Of a DNA stretch of 64,000 bases, positions 17,876-26,181 are shown piece after piece; positions within the stretch are counted from its first letter, which is position 1, and every line of letters starts with the position of its first letter. Position numbers and translations under genes: made by a program. Location of the stretch: NCBI GenBank assembly GCA_020073565.1, contig JAIQEY010000004.1, positions 124,001 to 188,000 on the forward strand, given 5' to 3'. The notes beneath the pieces were generated by a model. The model was not told the DNA's origin. It did not search any database and was given only the letters and a program-made list of their open reading frames with translations. Origin of the DNA: Terriglobia bacterium. GTDB lineage: Bacteria; Acidobacteriota; Terriglobia; Terriglobales; Acidobacteriaceae.

Positions 17876-19693
17876 ATGAAACTCTCTGATTACGTCATTC
17901 GATTTGTCGCCGAACTGGGAGTGAAACACGTGTTTCTCGTCTCCGGTGGCGGCGCTATGCACCTGAACGATTCTCTCGGCCGCTGCCGTGACATTGAGTT
18001 CGTCTGCAATCATCACGAGCAGGCCAGCGCCATCGCCGCAGAGAATTACGCGAAGGCGACAAACCATCTCGGTGTAGCCATGGTGACAACCGGGCCCGGC
18101 GGAACGAACGCCATCACCGGCCTCGCGGGGGCATGGTTCGACTCCTCCCCCTGCCTCTTTCTCTCCGGACAAGTGAAGCGTCCCGACCGGATGTTCAATT
18201 CTGACGGCACGCCCCTTGGGGTGCGGCAGAGGGGGATCCAGGAACTCGACATTGTTTCGGTCGTAAAGTCGTTGACGAAATACGCCGTTACCGTAACCGA
18301 TCCGAATTCCATTCGATATCATCTCGAAAAAGCCATTCACCTGGCGCGTTCCGGCCGCCCCGGTCCAGTCTGGATCGATATCCCCATTGACGTGCAAGCC
18401 GCCCCGATCGACGAAACAACTCTTAAGGGATTTCAGCCGAAGGAACTTGAACCAGTCTTTGACAAATCCGTATTGCCCTCCCAGGTCGCGAAAACAATCG
18501 GGCAGCTGAATGAAGCCGAGCGGCCGCTGATTCTTGTCGGCAACGGTGTTCGACTGGCTCATGCCGAGAACGAATTTGAAATAGTCACTGCCAGGTTGGG
18601 GATCCCCATTGCGACCACTTGGGTCAGTTCCGATCTCGTAACGGAGGACGATCCTCTGTTTGTTGGCCGGCCCGGAACGCTGGCCGCACGTGGCGCAAAC
18701 TTCGCGCTCCAGAACTGCGATTTCCTCCTTTTCCTCGGCGCACGAATGGATCTCCCTTTGACCGGCTGGGAACCCTCCCAACTCGCCCGGGCTGCGCACA
18801 GGGTCATGGTCGATGTCGACGCTCCTGAAATCCGGAAACTGGGAAAGTTGATCGACACTCCGATCCACGCGGACGCACGCGCGTTCTTGTGTGAGCTACT
18901 GCGACAGAGTTCGGCCGTCGTCCCCAAGGATCGTCAAGCTTGGGTCAAGCGCTGCCAGGATTGGAAAGTTCGCTATCCCGTGATTCAACCCGACCACCGC
19001 AAGCCTGGCTCTGTGAGCATTTTCCATCTTGCGGAAGTACTGGCCAGCGTGGTTGACAAGCAGGACAGGATTGTCTCCGGCAGCTCAGGATCGGGTATCG
19101 AAACTTTCATCTTCTCCTACCCCGCCAAAAAAGGGCAGCGCGTCTTTCACACTGCCGGCCTTGGATCCATGGGCTTCGGAATCCCCGGCAGCATTGGCGT
19201 TTGTTTTGCCTCTGGCAAGCAACGGACAATTTGCGTGGATGGCGATGGCGGGTTCCAATTTAATATCCAGGAATTGTCCACCATTGCCCACCACCAGTTG
19301 CCCATAAAATTCTTTGTCCTGAACAACGACGGCTACGCCTCCATCCGGGCCTCCCAGACCAACTTCTTCGGGAAACCGAACATTGGATGCGACCATCGGA
19401 CCGGCACGCATCTGCCAGCCCTGAGCAAGGTAGCGCAGGGATACGGGATTGCTTCGGCGGAGATCTCAGACCAGTCTGATTTAGCGGGGCAGATTCGCAG
19501 AGTCCTGGAAACTCCCGGACCGGTGGTGTGCGATCTGAAGGTCATCCCCGATGAGCCCCGGTGTCCGCGTGTCACCTCGGTGCAGCGTCCCGACGGCTCC
19601 TTCGTCTCAAAGCCGCTGGAAGACTTGTGGCCGTTCCTGGACCGCGATGAGTTCCGCGCGAACATGATCGTGGAGCCACTCGTAGAAGATTGA
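17876..19693 (+). CDS. ThDP-dependent enzyme of the acetolactate synthase family
   Basis: A 605-residue three-domain ThDP enzyme. Glu48 in NHHEQASA is the conserved ThDP-activating glutamate, and VDGDGGFQFNIQEL...NND is the GDG-x-N cofactor motif near residues 455-485. It lacks obvious similarity to a single branched-chain amino-acid ALS and sits inside the sugar operon, 6 bases after the phosphatase gene. In Yersinia, YerE is a related enzyme that adds a two-carbon unit from pyruvate to CDP-4-keto-3,6-dideoxyglucose, giving a branched sugar. Such a role here would match rfbFGH upstream, but another carboligation or decarboxylation is possible. Confidence 0.85.
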   Translation: MKLSDYVIRFVAELGVKHVFLVSGGGAMHLNDSLGRCRDIEFVCNHHEQASAIAAENYAKATNHLGVAMVTTGPGGTNAITGLAGAWFDSSPCLFLSGQVKRPDRMFNSDGTPLGVRQRGIQELDIVSVVKSLTKYAVTVTDPNSIRYHLEKAIHLARSGRPGPVWIDIPIDVQAAPIDETTLKGFQPKELEPVFDKSVLPSQVAKTIGQLNEAERPLILVGNGVRLAHAENEFEIVTARLGIPIATTWVSSDLVTEDDPLFVGRPGTLAARGANFALQNCDFLLFLGARMDLPLTGWEPSQLARAAHRVMVDVDAPEIRKLGKLIDTPIHADARAFLCELLRQSSAVVPKDRQAWVKRCQDWKVRYPVIQPDHRKPGSVSIFHLAEVLASVVDKQDRIVSGSSGSGIETFIFSYPAKKGQRVFHTAGLGSMGFGIPGSIGVCFASGKQRTICVDGDGGFQFNIQELSTIAHHQLPIKFFVLNNDGYASIRASQTNFFGKPNIGCDHRTGTHLPALSKVAQGYGIASAEISDQSDLAGQIRRVLETPGPVVCDLKVIPDEPRCPRVTSVQRPDGSFVSKPLEDLWPFLDRDEFRANMIVEPLVED

Positions 19694-19694
19694 A

Positions 19695-20891
19695 ATGACG
19701 ACCGAAACATATTTATCGAAGTTAGAAACGATTCTCAGCGAACCTCTCGCTTTAGTGAAGGAGCGAGAGGCATATACATTTGACCGGCAACTTGCCGAAT
19801 GTTGCCGTCAAGTCGTTTTGTTCGGAGCGGGCAGCCTGGGAAGAACTGCCCTCAAATGCCTTCGGAGTATCGGGGTGGAGCCCTTGGCGTTTTGCGATAA
19901 CAACCAAGACCGATGGGGTGAACTGGTGGAAGGCGTGCCGGCACTTTCTCCCAAGGATGCCGCGGAGAAGTATGGCAGCCGAGCCTTGTTTATTGTGACG
20001 ATTTGGTCCCTGGGACATCGTTACGCAGAAACGAAAGAGAAACTCAGCAGGCTCGGCTGTAAGGGGGTTATCCCAGCATCGAGCCTGCGTTGGAAATTTG
20101 CAGATATTCTGATGCCCTACTTCTGCCAGGACCTCCCTCATAAACTTTTTCAGGATTCTGAAAGGGTGCGCAGCGCTGCATCGTTGTGGTCGGATGACAA
20201 ATCCAGGGAAGAATATTTGAAGCAAGTGGAATGGCGGGTGTCCGGCGATTTTGAAGTCCTGAGTGAACCCGACCGGGAAGAGTCCTATTTCCCGTCCACT
20301 ATCTTCGACCTCAAGAGCGACGAATACTTCGTCGATTGTGGCAGCTACACGGGCGACACGTTACAACAATTCCTGCTGAGAACCGACAATAAGTTTGCCG
20401 GTATCGTTGCCGTCGAGCCCGACCCTAAGAATTTGTTGGACCTGAAGAACTGGACGGGCGGATTAATTCCAGAAGTGCGCGATCGAATCCAGCTGCATGA
20501 CGTAGCCGTTGGGTCAAAGCGCTGTCAAGTTCGATTTGCTGCAGATGGGGGCGAGGGTTCGAGCATCCGCAACGACGGCGGCATTGTCGTGGAGTGTGTT
20601 CCCTTGGATGAACTGCTAGGTAACGCCAGCCCAAGCTACATAAAGATGGACATTGAAGGCGCAGAGCCCGACGCCATCGTCGGCGCGCAAAAGATCATTC
20701 AACGCCATCACCCGGTCTTGTCGATCTGCGTGTATCACACCCAGGACCACCTCTGGTCGATCCCGCTCCTGATCCACGAACTCGTCCCCGGCTATCGGTT
20801 ATTTCTGCGTCCCCACGATGTCGATGGTTGGCAATTGGTTTGTTACGCCATTCCCGAAGAGCGCAGCAACATCGCGGAGGTGAGCCGATGA
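19695..20891 (+). CDS. FkbM-family methyltransferase with N-terminal Rossmann domain (copy 1)
   Basis: A 398-residue protein with two parts. Residues ~37-130 form a nucleotide-binding domain (VVLFGAGSLGRTALKCL, then FCDNNQDRWG) like those found in front of sugar-modifying enzymes. Residues ~205-380 are an FkbM methyltransferase domain: YFVDCGSYTGDT binds S-adenosylmethionine, and SYIKMDIEGAEPDAI is the FkbM signature. It probably O-methylates a glycan sugar hydroxyl in the cytoplasm. It begins one base after the ThDP enzyme stop, so it is in the same operon, and it is followed by a paralogue with the same layout. Confidence 0.87.
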   Translation: MTTETYLSKLETILSEPLALVKEREAYTFDRQLAECCRQVVLFGAGSLGRTALKCLRSIGVEPLAFCDNNQDRWGELVEGVPALSPKDAAEKYGSRALFIVTIWSLGHRYAETKEKLSRLGCKGVIPASSLRWKFADILMPYFCQDLPHKLFQDSERVRSAASLWSDDKSREEYLKQVEWRVSGDFEVLSEPDREESYFPSTIFDLKSDEYFVDCGSYTGDTLQQFLLRTDNKFAGIVAVEPDPKNLLDLKNWTGGLIPEVRDRIQLHDVAVGSKRCQVRFAADGGEGSSIRNDGGIVVECVPLDELLGNASPSYIKMDIEGAEPDAIVGAQKIIQRHHPVLSICVYHTQDHLWSIPLLIHELVPGYRLFLRPHDVDGWQLVCYAIPEERSNIAEVSR

Positions 20892-20931
20892 TCCGGCGAC
20901 GCCACACCATAACTGACATCAGGAGACTCCA

Positions 20932-22131
20932 TTGAGCGCCACTGGAATTGCAACGTCCGCAATGCAGCTCGATCACTTCTTCGCGAGTGTCCATGCCGAA
21001 CCTCACGAGCAGATGATCGCCCGGGAACGGAACACGTTCGATCGTTTAACCTCTCCCTTCAGCGACTCCATCGTTCTTTTCGGCGCCGGCCATTTGGGAA
21101 AATACATGGCCGCTGGCCTGGCGAAGGCAGGGATCCGCATACGCGCCTTCGCCGACAACAACCCCAAGAAGTGGGGGGCTGATGTTTGCGGTTTCCCAGT
21201 CTTGAAACCGGAGGACGCTGTCCGCGAGTACGGCGCCGATTCGAGCTTCGTGGTTACCATCTATCATGGTTCGGCTGCGCGGAAACAACTCCGCGGTTTG
21301 GGTTGCAAGGTCGTTGTTCCCTTTATTTCGCTTTGCTGGAAGTATGGGGAGATTTTCATTCCCGAGAGCGGACTCGACTACCCTCACTTGATCCGCGACC
21401 ACGAAAAGAGCATCCGCAATTGCTTCCATCTCTTCGCTGACGAGGCCTCACGCAGGGAATTCGTGGACCAGTTGAGATTCCGCTACTGGCTCGACTCGGA
21501 GAGTATGGCTCCTTCGAACCTGCCGAAGCAGACCTATTTCCTGGTGCCGGCCCACAAAGATGAGGTGTTCGCGGACTGCGGGGCCCTGGACGGTGACAGC
21601 ATCCGAGCGTTTATTGAACACAGCGGCGGACGTTTCGAGCACGTGGTCGGGTTCGAGCCTGATCCCCACAGCAACCAACTGCTTTCGAGCTATCTTGCGA
21701 ATCTGCCCGAGCCGATCCGATCGCATGCCACGGCTTTTCCGTATGCCGTCGGAAGCCGGAACGAGTGGGTTCAATTCAATGTCACGAGTTCGGCGGCTTC
21801 CAAAATGACAACCGGCGGCTCAGCCAAGGTCGAGTGCCGCAGGCTCGACGACGTGCCGTGGCCAAAAACGCCGACCTACATCAAGATGGATATCGAAGGC
21901 GCCGAACCTGAAGCACTGGCCGGCGCAAGGCAACTCCTGGCCTCCAAGCTTCCGGTACTGGCCGTGTGTGTCTATCACCGCAGTCAGCACCTGTGGGAGA
22001 TTCCGAGTCAGATTCATTCGATCTCGGACGACTACGATATTTTCCTCCGCCGCTACGCTGAGGATTGCTGGGAACTGGTCTGCTATGCGGTACCGCGTAA
22101 ACGAGTCTCGAAGGACGGAATTCTGCACTGA
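20932..22131 (+). CDS. FkbM-family methyltransferase with N-terminal Rossmann domain (copy 2)
   Basis: A 399-residue tandem paralogue of the preceding gene. It has the same N-terminal fold (IVLFGAGHLGKYMAAGL, FADNNPKKWG), the SAM loop VFADCGALDGDS, TYIKMDIEGAEPEAL and a matching C-terminal YDIFLRRYAEDCWELVCYAVP. The start is a TTG at 20932 with AGGAG 6 bases upstream, which decides against the later ATG. The two copies diverge throughout, so the duplication is not recent and they probably methylate different positions or residues of the same glycan. The gene ends 6 bases before the GtrB-like gene. Confidence 0.87.
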   Translation: MSATGIATSAMQLDHFFASVHAEPHEQMIARERNTFDRLTSPFSDSIVLFGAGHLGKYMAAGLAKAGIRIRAFADNNPKKWGADVCGFPVLKPEDAVREYGADSSFVVTIYHGSAARKQLRGLGCKVVVPFISLCWKYGEIFIPESGLDYPHLIRDHEKSIRNCFHLFADEASRREFVDQLRFRYWLDSESMAPSNLPKQTYFLVPAHKDEVFADCGALDGDSIRAFIEHSGGRFEHVVGFEPDPHSNQLLSSYLANLPEPIRSHATAFPYAVGSRNEWVQFNVTSSAASKMTTGGSAKVECRRLDDVPWPKTPTYIKMDIEGAEPEALAGARQLLASKLPVLAVCVYHRSQHLWEIPSQIHSISDDYDIFLRRYAEDCWELVCYAVPRKRVSKDGILH

Positions 22132-22137
22132 GGCAAT

Positions 22138-23130
22138 ATGAAGAAGACGATTTCCATCCTGACGCCATGCTTCAATGAAGAAGACAATGTGCGGGAAGTG
22201 TACGAACGCGTCCGCGCCGTCATGAGTTCTCTCGGAAGTTACAACTACGAACACCTCTTCATTGACAACGCGTCCACTGACAACACTTTTGCAATCCTCA
22301 AGCTCATCTCCTCTTTCGACAACAACGTCAAGGTCATTCGAAACGCCCGCAACTTCGGCCCCATCCGCTCGCCGATGCACGGCCTCTACCAGGCGTCTGG
22401 AGACGCAGTCATTGGCATCGTTGCCGATTTGCAGGATCCTCCGGAGATGATCGTGGACCTGGTTCGACAGTGGGAGCAGGGCTTCCCGATCGTAATCACG
22501 GTCAAACAGTCATCCGAGGAAAGCGGTCTGATGTTCTGGATCCGAAAGAGTTACTACAAACTGGTGAACCGCCTGTCGGGCATCGAAACCTACGAGAACT
22601 TTACCGGCTTCGGTTTGTATGACCGCAGGGTCGTCGAGTTGCTAAAAGAGTTCAACGACCCCTATCCTTATTTTCGTGGCATGATCGCGGAGATTGGGCT
22701 GCCGCATGCCGAGATTCCTTTCCACCAGCCACGGCGGAAGCGAGGCATTACCAAGAACAATTTCTATGCGCTCTACGACATGGCCATGCTTGGGATCACC
22801 AATCTTTCCAAGGTGCCGCTGCGTATCGTGACCCTGAGTGGCTTCGTCGGAGCTGCGATATCGGTTTTCGCCGGGATCACCTACTTCCTCTACAAGTTGC
22901 TCTTCTGGCGTAACTTCTCGGTGGGCATCGCACCCCTCGTAATTGGGATGTTCTTGATGGGATCGCTCCAACTGGTTTTCGTAGGAATCATTGGCGAGTA
23001 CATCGGGCAAATACACACTCTCGTGCAGCGCCGGCCTTTGGTGGTGGAACAGGAGCGTCTCAACTTTCAGCACGCCCCGGGAGAGCCGCTGGCGGAATCA
23101 CCCTTTGACAGGCAATCCCAACCGGTCTAA
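22138..23130 (+). CDS. GtrB-like polyprenyl-phosphate glycosyltransferase (GT2)
   Basis: A 330-residue GT2 enzyme of the dolichyl-phosphate mannose synthase/bactoprenol glucosyltransferase type, which moves a sugar from its nucleotide to polyprenyl phosphate on the inner face of the membrane. The catalytic domain (1-225) has SILTPCFNEEDNV and the acidic ADLQDPPEM metal-binding motif. Two membrane helices follow at ~233-257 and ~268-292. It is the last gene of the plus-strand operon, and converges on gtrA with a four-base overlap. GtrB and GtrA normally work together: synthesis of the lipid-linked sugar and its flipping. Confidence 0.92.
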   Translation: MKKTISILTPCFNEEDNVREVYERVRAVMSSLGSYNYEHLFIDNASTDNTFAILKLISSFDNNVKVIRNARNFGPIRSPMHGLYQASGDAVIGIVADLQDPPEMIVDLVRQWEQGFPIVITVKQSSEESGLMFWIRKSYYKLVNRLSGIETYENFTGFGLYDRRVVELLKEFNDPYPYFRGMIAEIGLPHAEIPFHQPRRKRGITKNNFYALYDMAMLGITNLSKVPLRIVTLSGFVGAAISVFAGITYFLYKLLFWRNFSVGIAPLVIGMFLMGSLQLVFVGIIGEYIGQIHTLVQRRPLVVEQERLNFQHAPGEPLAESPFDRQSQPV

Positions 23131-23600
23131 TTGGCTTGTGGTGATTGGAATGAAAATGTCTTGTGTCCCAGAAATCCCACGACGACATTCAAGCCTGCAA
23201 GAATCGCGCCTGCGATGTAGGGGGCAGCGGCGTCAAACATCGTTGAGTGGCGCACCACGTACACCAGGACGGGCAGCAGGAGTATCCCAGCCGCAATCCC
23301 CCCGCTGTACACCAGCAGGCAGCGACCCCACTCGCGCAGGTAGTTCCCCCTGGTCTTAAAAATGAACCACTTATACCCAAGGAAGGCAACCGTGATATTC
23401 ACGAAACTGGCCAGCACGCTCGCAAAAATGTAGGCATATCGCACGCGAGGCGTGAGTAGAGCAGTCAAGGCCGCGTACATCGCATATCCAAACAGCGTGT
23501 TCCAGACGCCAACAAGGATGTAGCGGCCGAATTGGGCCGGCGGTATGTGTCGCGTGAGTCGTCTGACGAGGCCAGCCTGCTGAAGACTCGCGATCACCAT
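23127..23600 (-). CDS. GtrA-family flippase-like membrane protein
   Basis: A 157-residue integral membrane protein with four helices (about 25-47, 54-77, 90-112, 124-148) and the GtrA pattern FGRYILVGVWNTLFGYAMY at the N-terminus, FLGYKWFIFK after helix 2, FLGHKTFSF at the end. GtrA proteins are thought to flip polyprenyl-phosphate sugars. It lies on the strand opposite its likely partner GtrB, tail to tail, and its start abuts the stop of the gmhA-like gene. Confidence 0.9.
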   Translation of the reverse strand: MVIASLQQAGLVRRLTRHIPPAQFGRYILVGVWNTLFGYAMYAALTALLTPRVRYAYIFASVLASFVNITVAFLGYKWFIFKTRGNYLREWGRCLLVYSGGIAAGILLLPVLVYVVRHSTMFDAAAPYIAGAILAGLNVVVGFLGHKTFSFQSPQAN

Positions 23601-24230
23601 CTAGTCTCCGAAAAGTTCCGTCTCGACAATTTCGGCGAGGATGTGCCCGGTGAGGATGTGAGCTTCCTGGATACGCGGCGTTTCGTCGGACGGGATCCGG
23701 ATGCAGTGTTCGGCGGCGGTGGCGAGTTTGCCGCCACTCTTACCGGTGAGCGCGGCCGTCGACACCGTCATGCGCCGCGCGACTTCCATGGCCCGCAGTA
23801 CATTTTCCGAATTGCCGCTTGTACTGATCCCCAATAGTACATCTCCTGCCCGAGCGAGGCCCTCGATCTGTCGCGAGAACACCTCCTCGTAAGAATAGTC
23901 GTTGGCGATCGCAGTCAGAGTCGAAGTATTGGTGTTGAGCGCGATACCGGCTAAGCTGGGACGCTCCTTCAGGAATCGGCCTGTTAACTCGGCCGCCAAA
24001 TGCTGGGCGTCAGCGGCACTTCCGCCGTTACCACAGAAGAAGATGCGACCCCCGTCGCGCAGCGATCCAGTCATAATTAGTCCGACCTCAGCCACAGAGG
24101 CCAGGTAAGCCTCGTCTTGAAGCAGGAGTTGCTTGACCGAAATGCTCGCAAGCACCTTCGCCGAAATCCACGGAACCAGGGCCGAAGCCTCCGACCGTTT
24201 CAGACGCCTGCTTAGTTGAGGAGTTGACAT
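23601..24230 (-). CDS. gmhA: Phosphoheptose isomerase (SIS domain)
   Basis: Converts sedoheptulose-7-phosphate to D-glycero-D-manno-heptose-7-phosphate, the first step of heptose synthesis, in the cytoplasm. It has 209 residues (family ~190-200) with an SIS fold: FFCGNGGSAADAQHLAAELTGRF binds the phosphate, ISTSGNSENVL is the second phosphate loop, and QEAHILTGHIL carries the metal-site His. It sits directly upstream of gtrA with no gap. The other heptose genes (hldE, gmhB) are not in the window. Sugar-phosphate isomerase variants acting on other heptoses (e.g. for 6-deoxyheptose) are possible. Confidence 0.92.
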   Translation of the reverse strand: MSTPQLSRRLKRSEASALVPWISAKVLASISVKQLLLQDEAYLASVAEVGLIMTGSLRDGGRIFFCGNGGSAADAQHLAAELTGRFLKERPSLAGIALNTNTSTLTAIANDYSYEEVFSRQIEGLARAGDVLLGISTSGNSENVLRAMEVARRMTVSTAALTGKSGGKLATAAEHCIRIPSDETPRIQEAHILTGHILAEIVETELFGD

Positions 24231-24246
24231 GTTGAGTTAGCCCGTC

Positions 24247-26181
24247 CTACTGTTTCCAGAACACCTGGAAGATTCCGAACCGTGTCGTATGCGGGAACCT
24301 GCGCGCCACCTCGGCCTTCACCTCCGGCCTCATCACGGCCCCCGGGAAGTAAGGCGAGTCGTTAATCACCACCAGGTTCAGATCGTCAGATCGTATCGCC
24401 TTCAGAATTTCCTCCGGCGGTTCACCCCCGTCGTCGTGCGCGACGTTCGTCAGCCCGGAAAGAAAGTACAACTGCGGACAGTCATTCCCCGCAAACATCA
24501 GTCCGTTCGGACTGTGGGCCCGCAGAAAGCGAGACATATCATCGAAGAATGCGGCGCCTTCAACCTTCAACCCGCCTGCCCGCGGACCCTGCATCGTGTC
24601 CATGTGGCCGACTACGTATGTAATCTCGTAAATGTAGCGCGGAACCAGACTGACCACCCCAAACGCCAGATATAGCCCCACCACCGAGGCCAGCGCATAT
24701 GTCCCGCTCTGCTTCTTGGCCGTCGACACAATCGCTACCATCGCCAGCAGCGTCAGGGGTACCGCATAACTCAAATAGATCGGAGCCGCAAACGGAAACT
24801 GCACCAGGGTGCACGTCGCCGCCAGCGAGATCAGCAGCACCACCTGCTGCCGTTCGACCTTTGCACTCGGCTTCCTCCGCGCCCACACCACCACCGCCCC
24901 CAGCAGCACCACAAACGGCGTCAGCGCCGCCACCGAAAACCATATTCCCTTAACGATCTCAAACACCTGCACAGCCCTCACCACTAGGACCGCCGCTCCC
25001 AGTCCCAAGGCCGCCCCGACCGCTTTTCCCTGAAACTTATCCCAATACATCGCCGCCGCCAGAACCCCCACCAGCGGCAGTACATACATCATTCCCTCGA
25101 TTCCTACGGGACGAATCACTCCTAGGTCCACTAGTCGCGAGGTCGCGCTCGCAGTTACCCCAAAGAAGAACTTTCCCACCATTCCCGACCGCGCATACGG
25201 CATCAGGAAAACCATCACGGGGCTAAGCAGGCCACACAGAAACGGGATCACCAACCGCAGCATCGTTTTGAATCGCTGCCCTGTTCCCGCCCGCACACTT
25301 CGTTCTCCCAGCACGATCAGCCCCACCACCGACACGGAAGGCAACACGAACTCGTACAGTTCGGGCATACCCAGGCGCGTGCTGAGTACGCGCACCAGTG
25401 TCGCCAGGAACAGCAGCAATGCGCCCACACTGAACGCGCGATACGGCCAGTTGTTCTTCGGGTTCTCAGCCTCCCCACTTTCGCTCTGTTCCAGAAAGGC
25501 AAGAAACAAGAGCACTCCGGCAATGTAATAGGCACCAATCACCTTGATCAGGATCGATACACCCCCGCATACCCCCGCCACAAACAACCATCGCCGCGTC
25601 CGCACCTCCAGATAGCGCAGCAGCGCAGCTGCCCCAAATGTCGCGGAAAATAGGTTGTACCAGGATGGCATCGCCGCCGGATAATTCGGATAACTCCATG
25701 CCACCGCCAGCAGTGTGATCGCACCCGCCCCAATCGCCGAAGTAAAGCGCAGCGCAATATAGTAAACAGCGGGAAGCCACGCCAGAAAAAACAGGAACAC
25801 GCAGATGCGCAGCGACATCAGATTCACGCCAAAAACGCGAAACGCCAGCGCGTGAATAAAACTCAGTCCGCCCGTGTAGATCTCCCCGAAATCACAATGC
25901 GGAAGTTGTCCCTGCATCACCCGCAGAGCGCTCTGGCTCAGCGTCCCGTCATCCGCAGGCACCCAGCCCCGGCCAATATGGACCCAGGTATAGGTCCCGG
26001 CAATCACCAGAACCACAGCCAGCACCACCGCGCGTACGCCCCAGCTCTCACTCTTCCTCGCGAGCCCAACCTCGCCCGTGCAAGCGTCCTCCGCCTTCCC
26101 ATTCACTTCCCGGCTCCTCACCTCCACGCTCAAACCGCGTTCCGCGGGCCGCACCGGCGTCTGCTCCATCTCGCTCTTCAC
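24247..26181 (-). CDS. GT-C type membrane glycosyltransferase-like protein
   Basis: A 644-residue polytopic membrane protein with roughly 12 helices after a cytoplasmic N-terminus of ~48 residues. The first extracytoplasmic loop has PADDGTLSQSALRVMQGQ, an acidic pair in the place used for catalysis by GT-C (PMT/ArnT-like) enzymes. The C-terminal soluble portion (from ~545) has a nucleotide-free alpha/beta look. It would transfer a sugar from a polyprenyl-phosphate donor on the outer face of the membrane. Its ATG overlaps the stop of the upstream TPR-GT-C gene (26178-26181), so they are co-translated. The acceptor is unknown. Confidence 0.72.
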   Translation of the reverse strand: MKSEMEQTPVRPAERGLSVEVRSREVNGKAEDACTGEVGLARKSESWGVRAVVLAVVLVIAGTYTWVHIGRGWVPADDGTLSQSALRVMQGQLPHCDFGEIYTGGLSFIHALAFRVFGVNLMSLRICVFLFFLAWLPAVYYIALRFTSAIGAGAITLLAVAWSYPNYPAAMPSWYNLFSATFGAAALLRYLEVRTRRWLFVAGVCGGVSILIKVIGAYYIAGVLLFLAFLEQSESGEAENPKNNWPYRAFSVGALLLFLATLVRVLSTRLGMPELYEFVLPSVSVVGLIVLGERSVRAGTGQRFKTMLRLVIPFLCGLLSPVMVFLMPYARSGMVGKFFFGVTASATSRLVDLGVIRPVGIEGMMYVLPLVGVLAAAMYWDKFQGKAVGAALGLGAAVLVVRAVQVFEIVKGIWFSVAALTPFVVLLGAVVVWARRKPSAKVERQQVVLLISLAATCTLVQFPFAAPIYLSYAVPLTLLAMVAIVSTAKKQSGTYALASVVGLYLAFGVVSLVPRYIYEITYVVGHMDTMQGPRAGGLKVEGAAFFDDMSRFLRAHSPNGLMFAGNDCPQLYFLSGLTNVAHDDGGEPPEEILKAIRSDDLNLVVINDSPYFPGAVMRPEVKAEVARRFPHTTRFGIFQVFWKQ

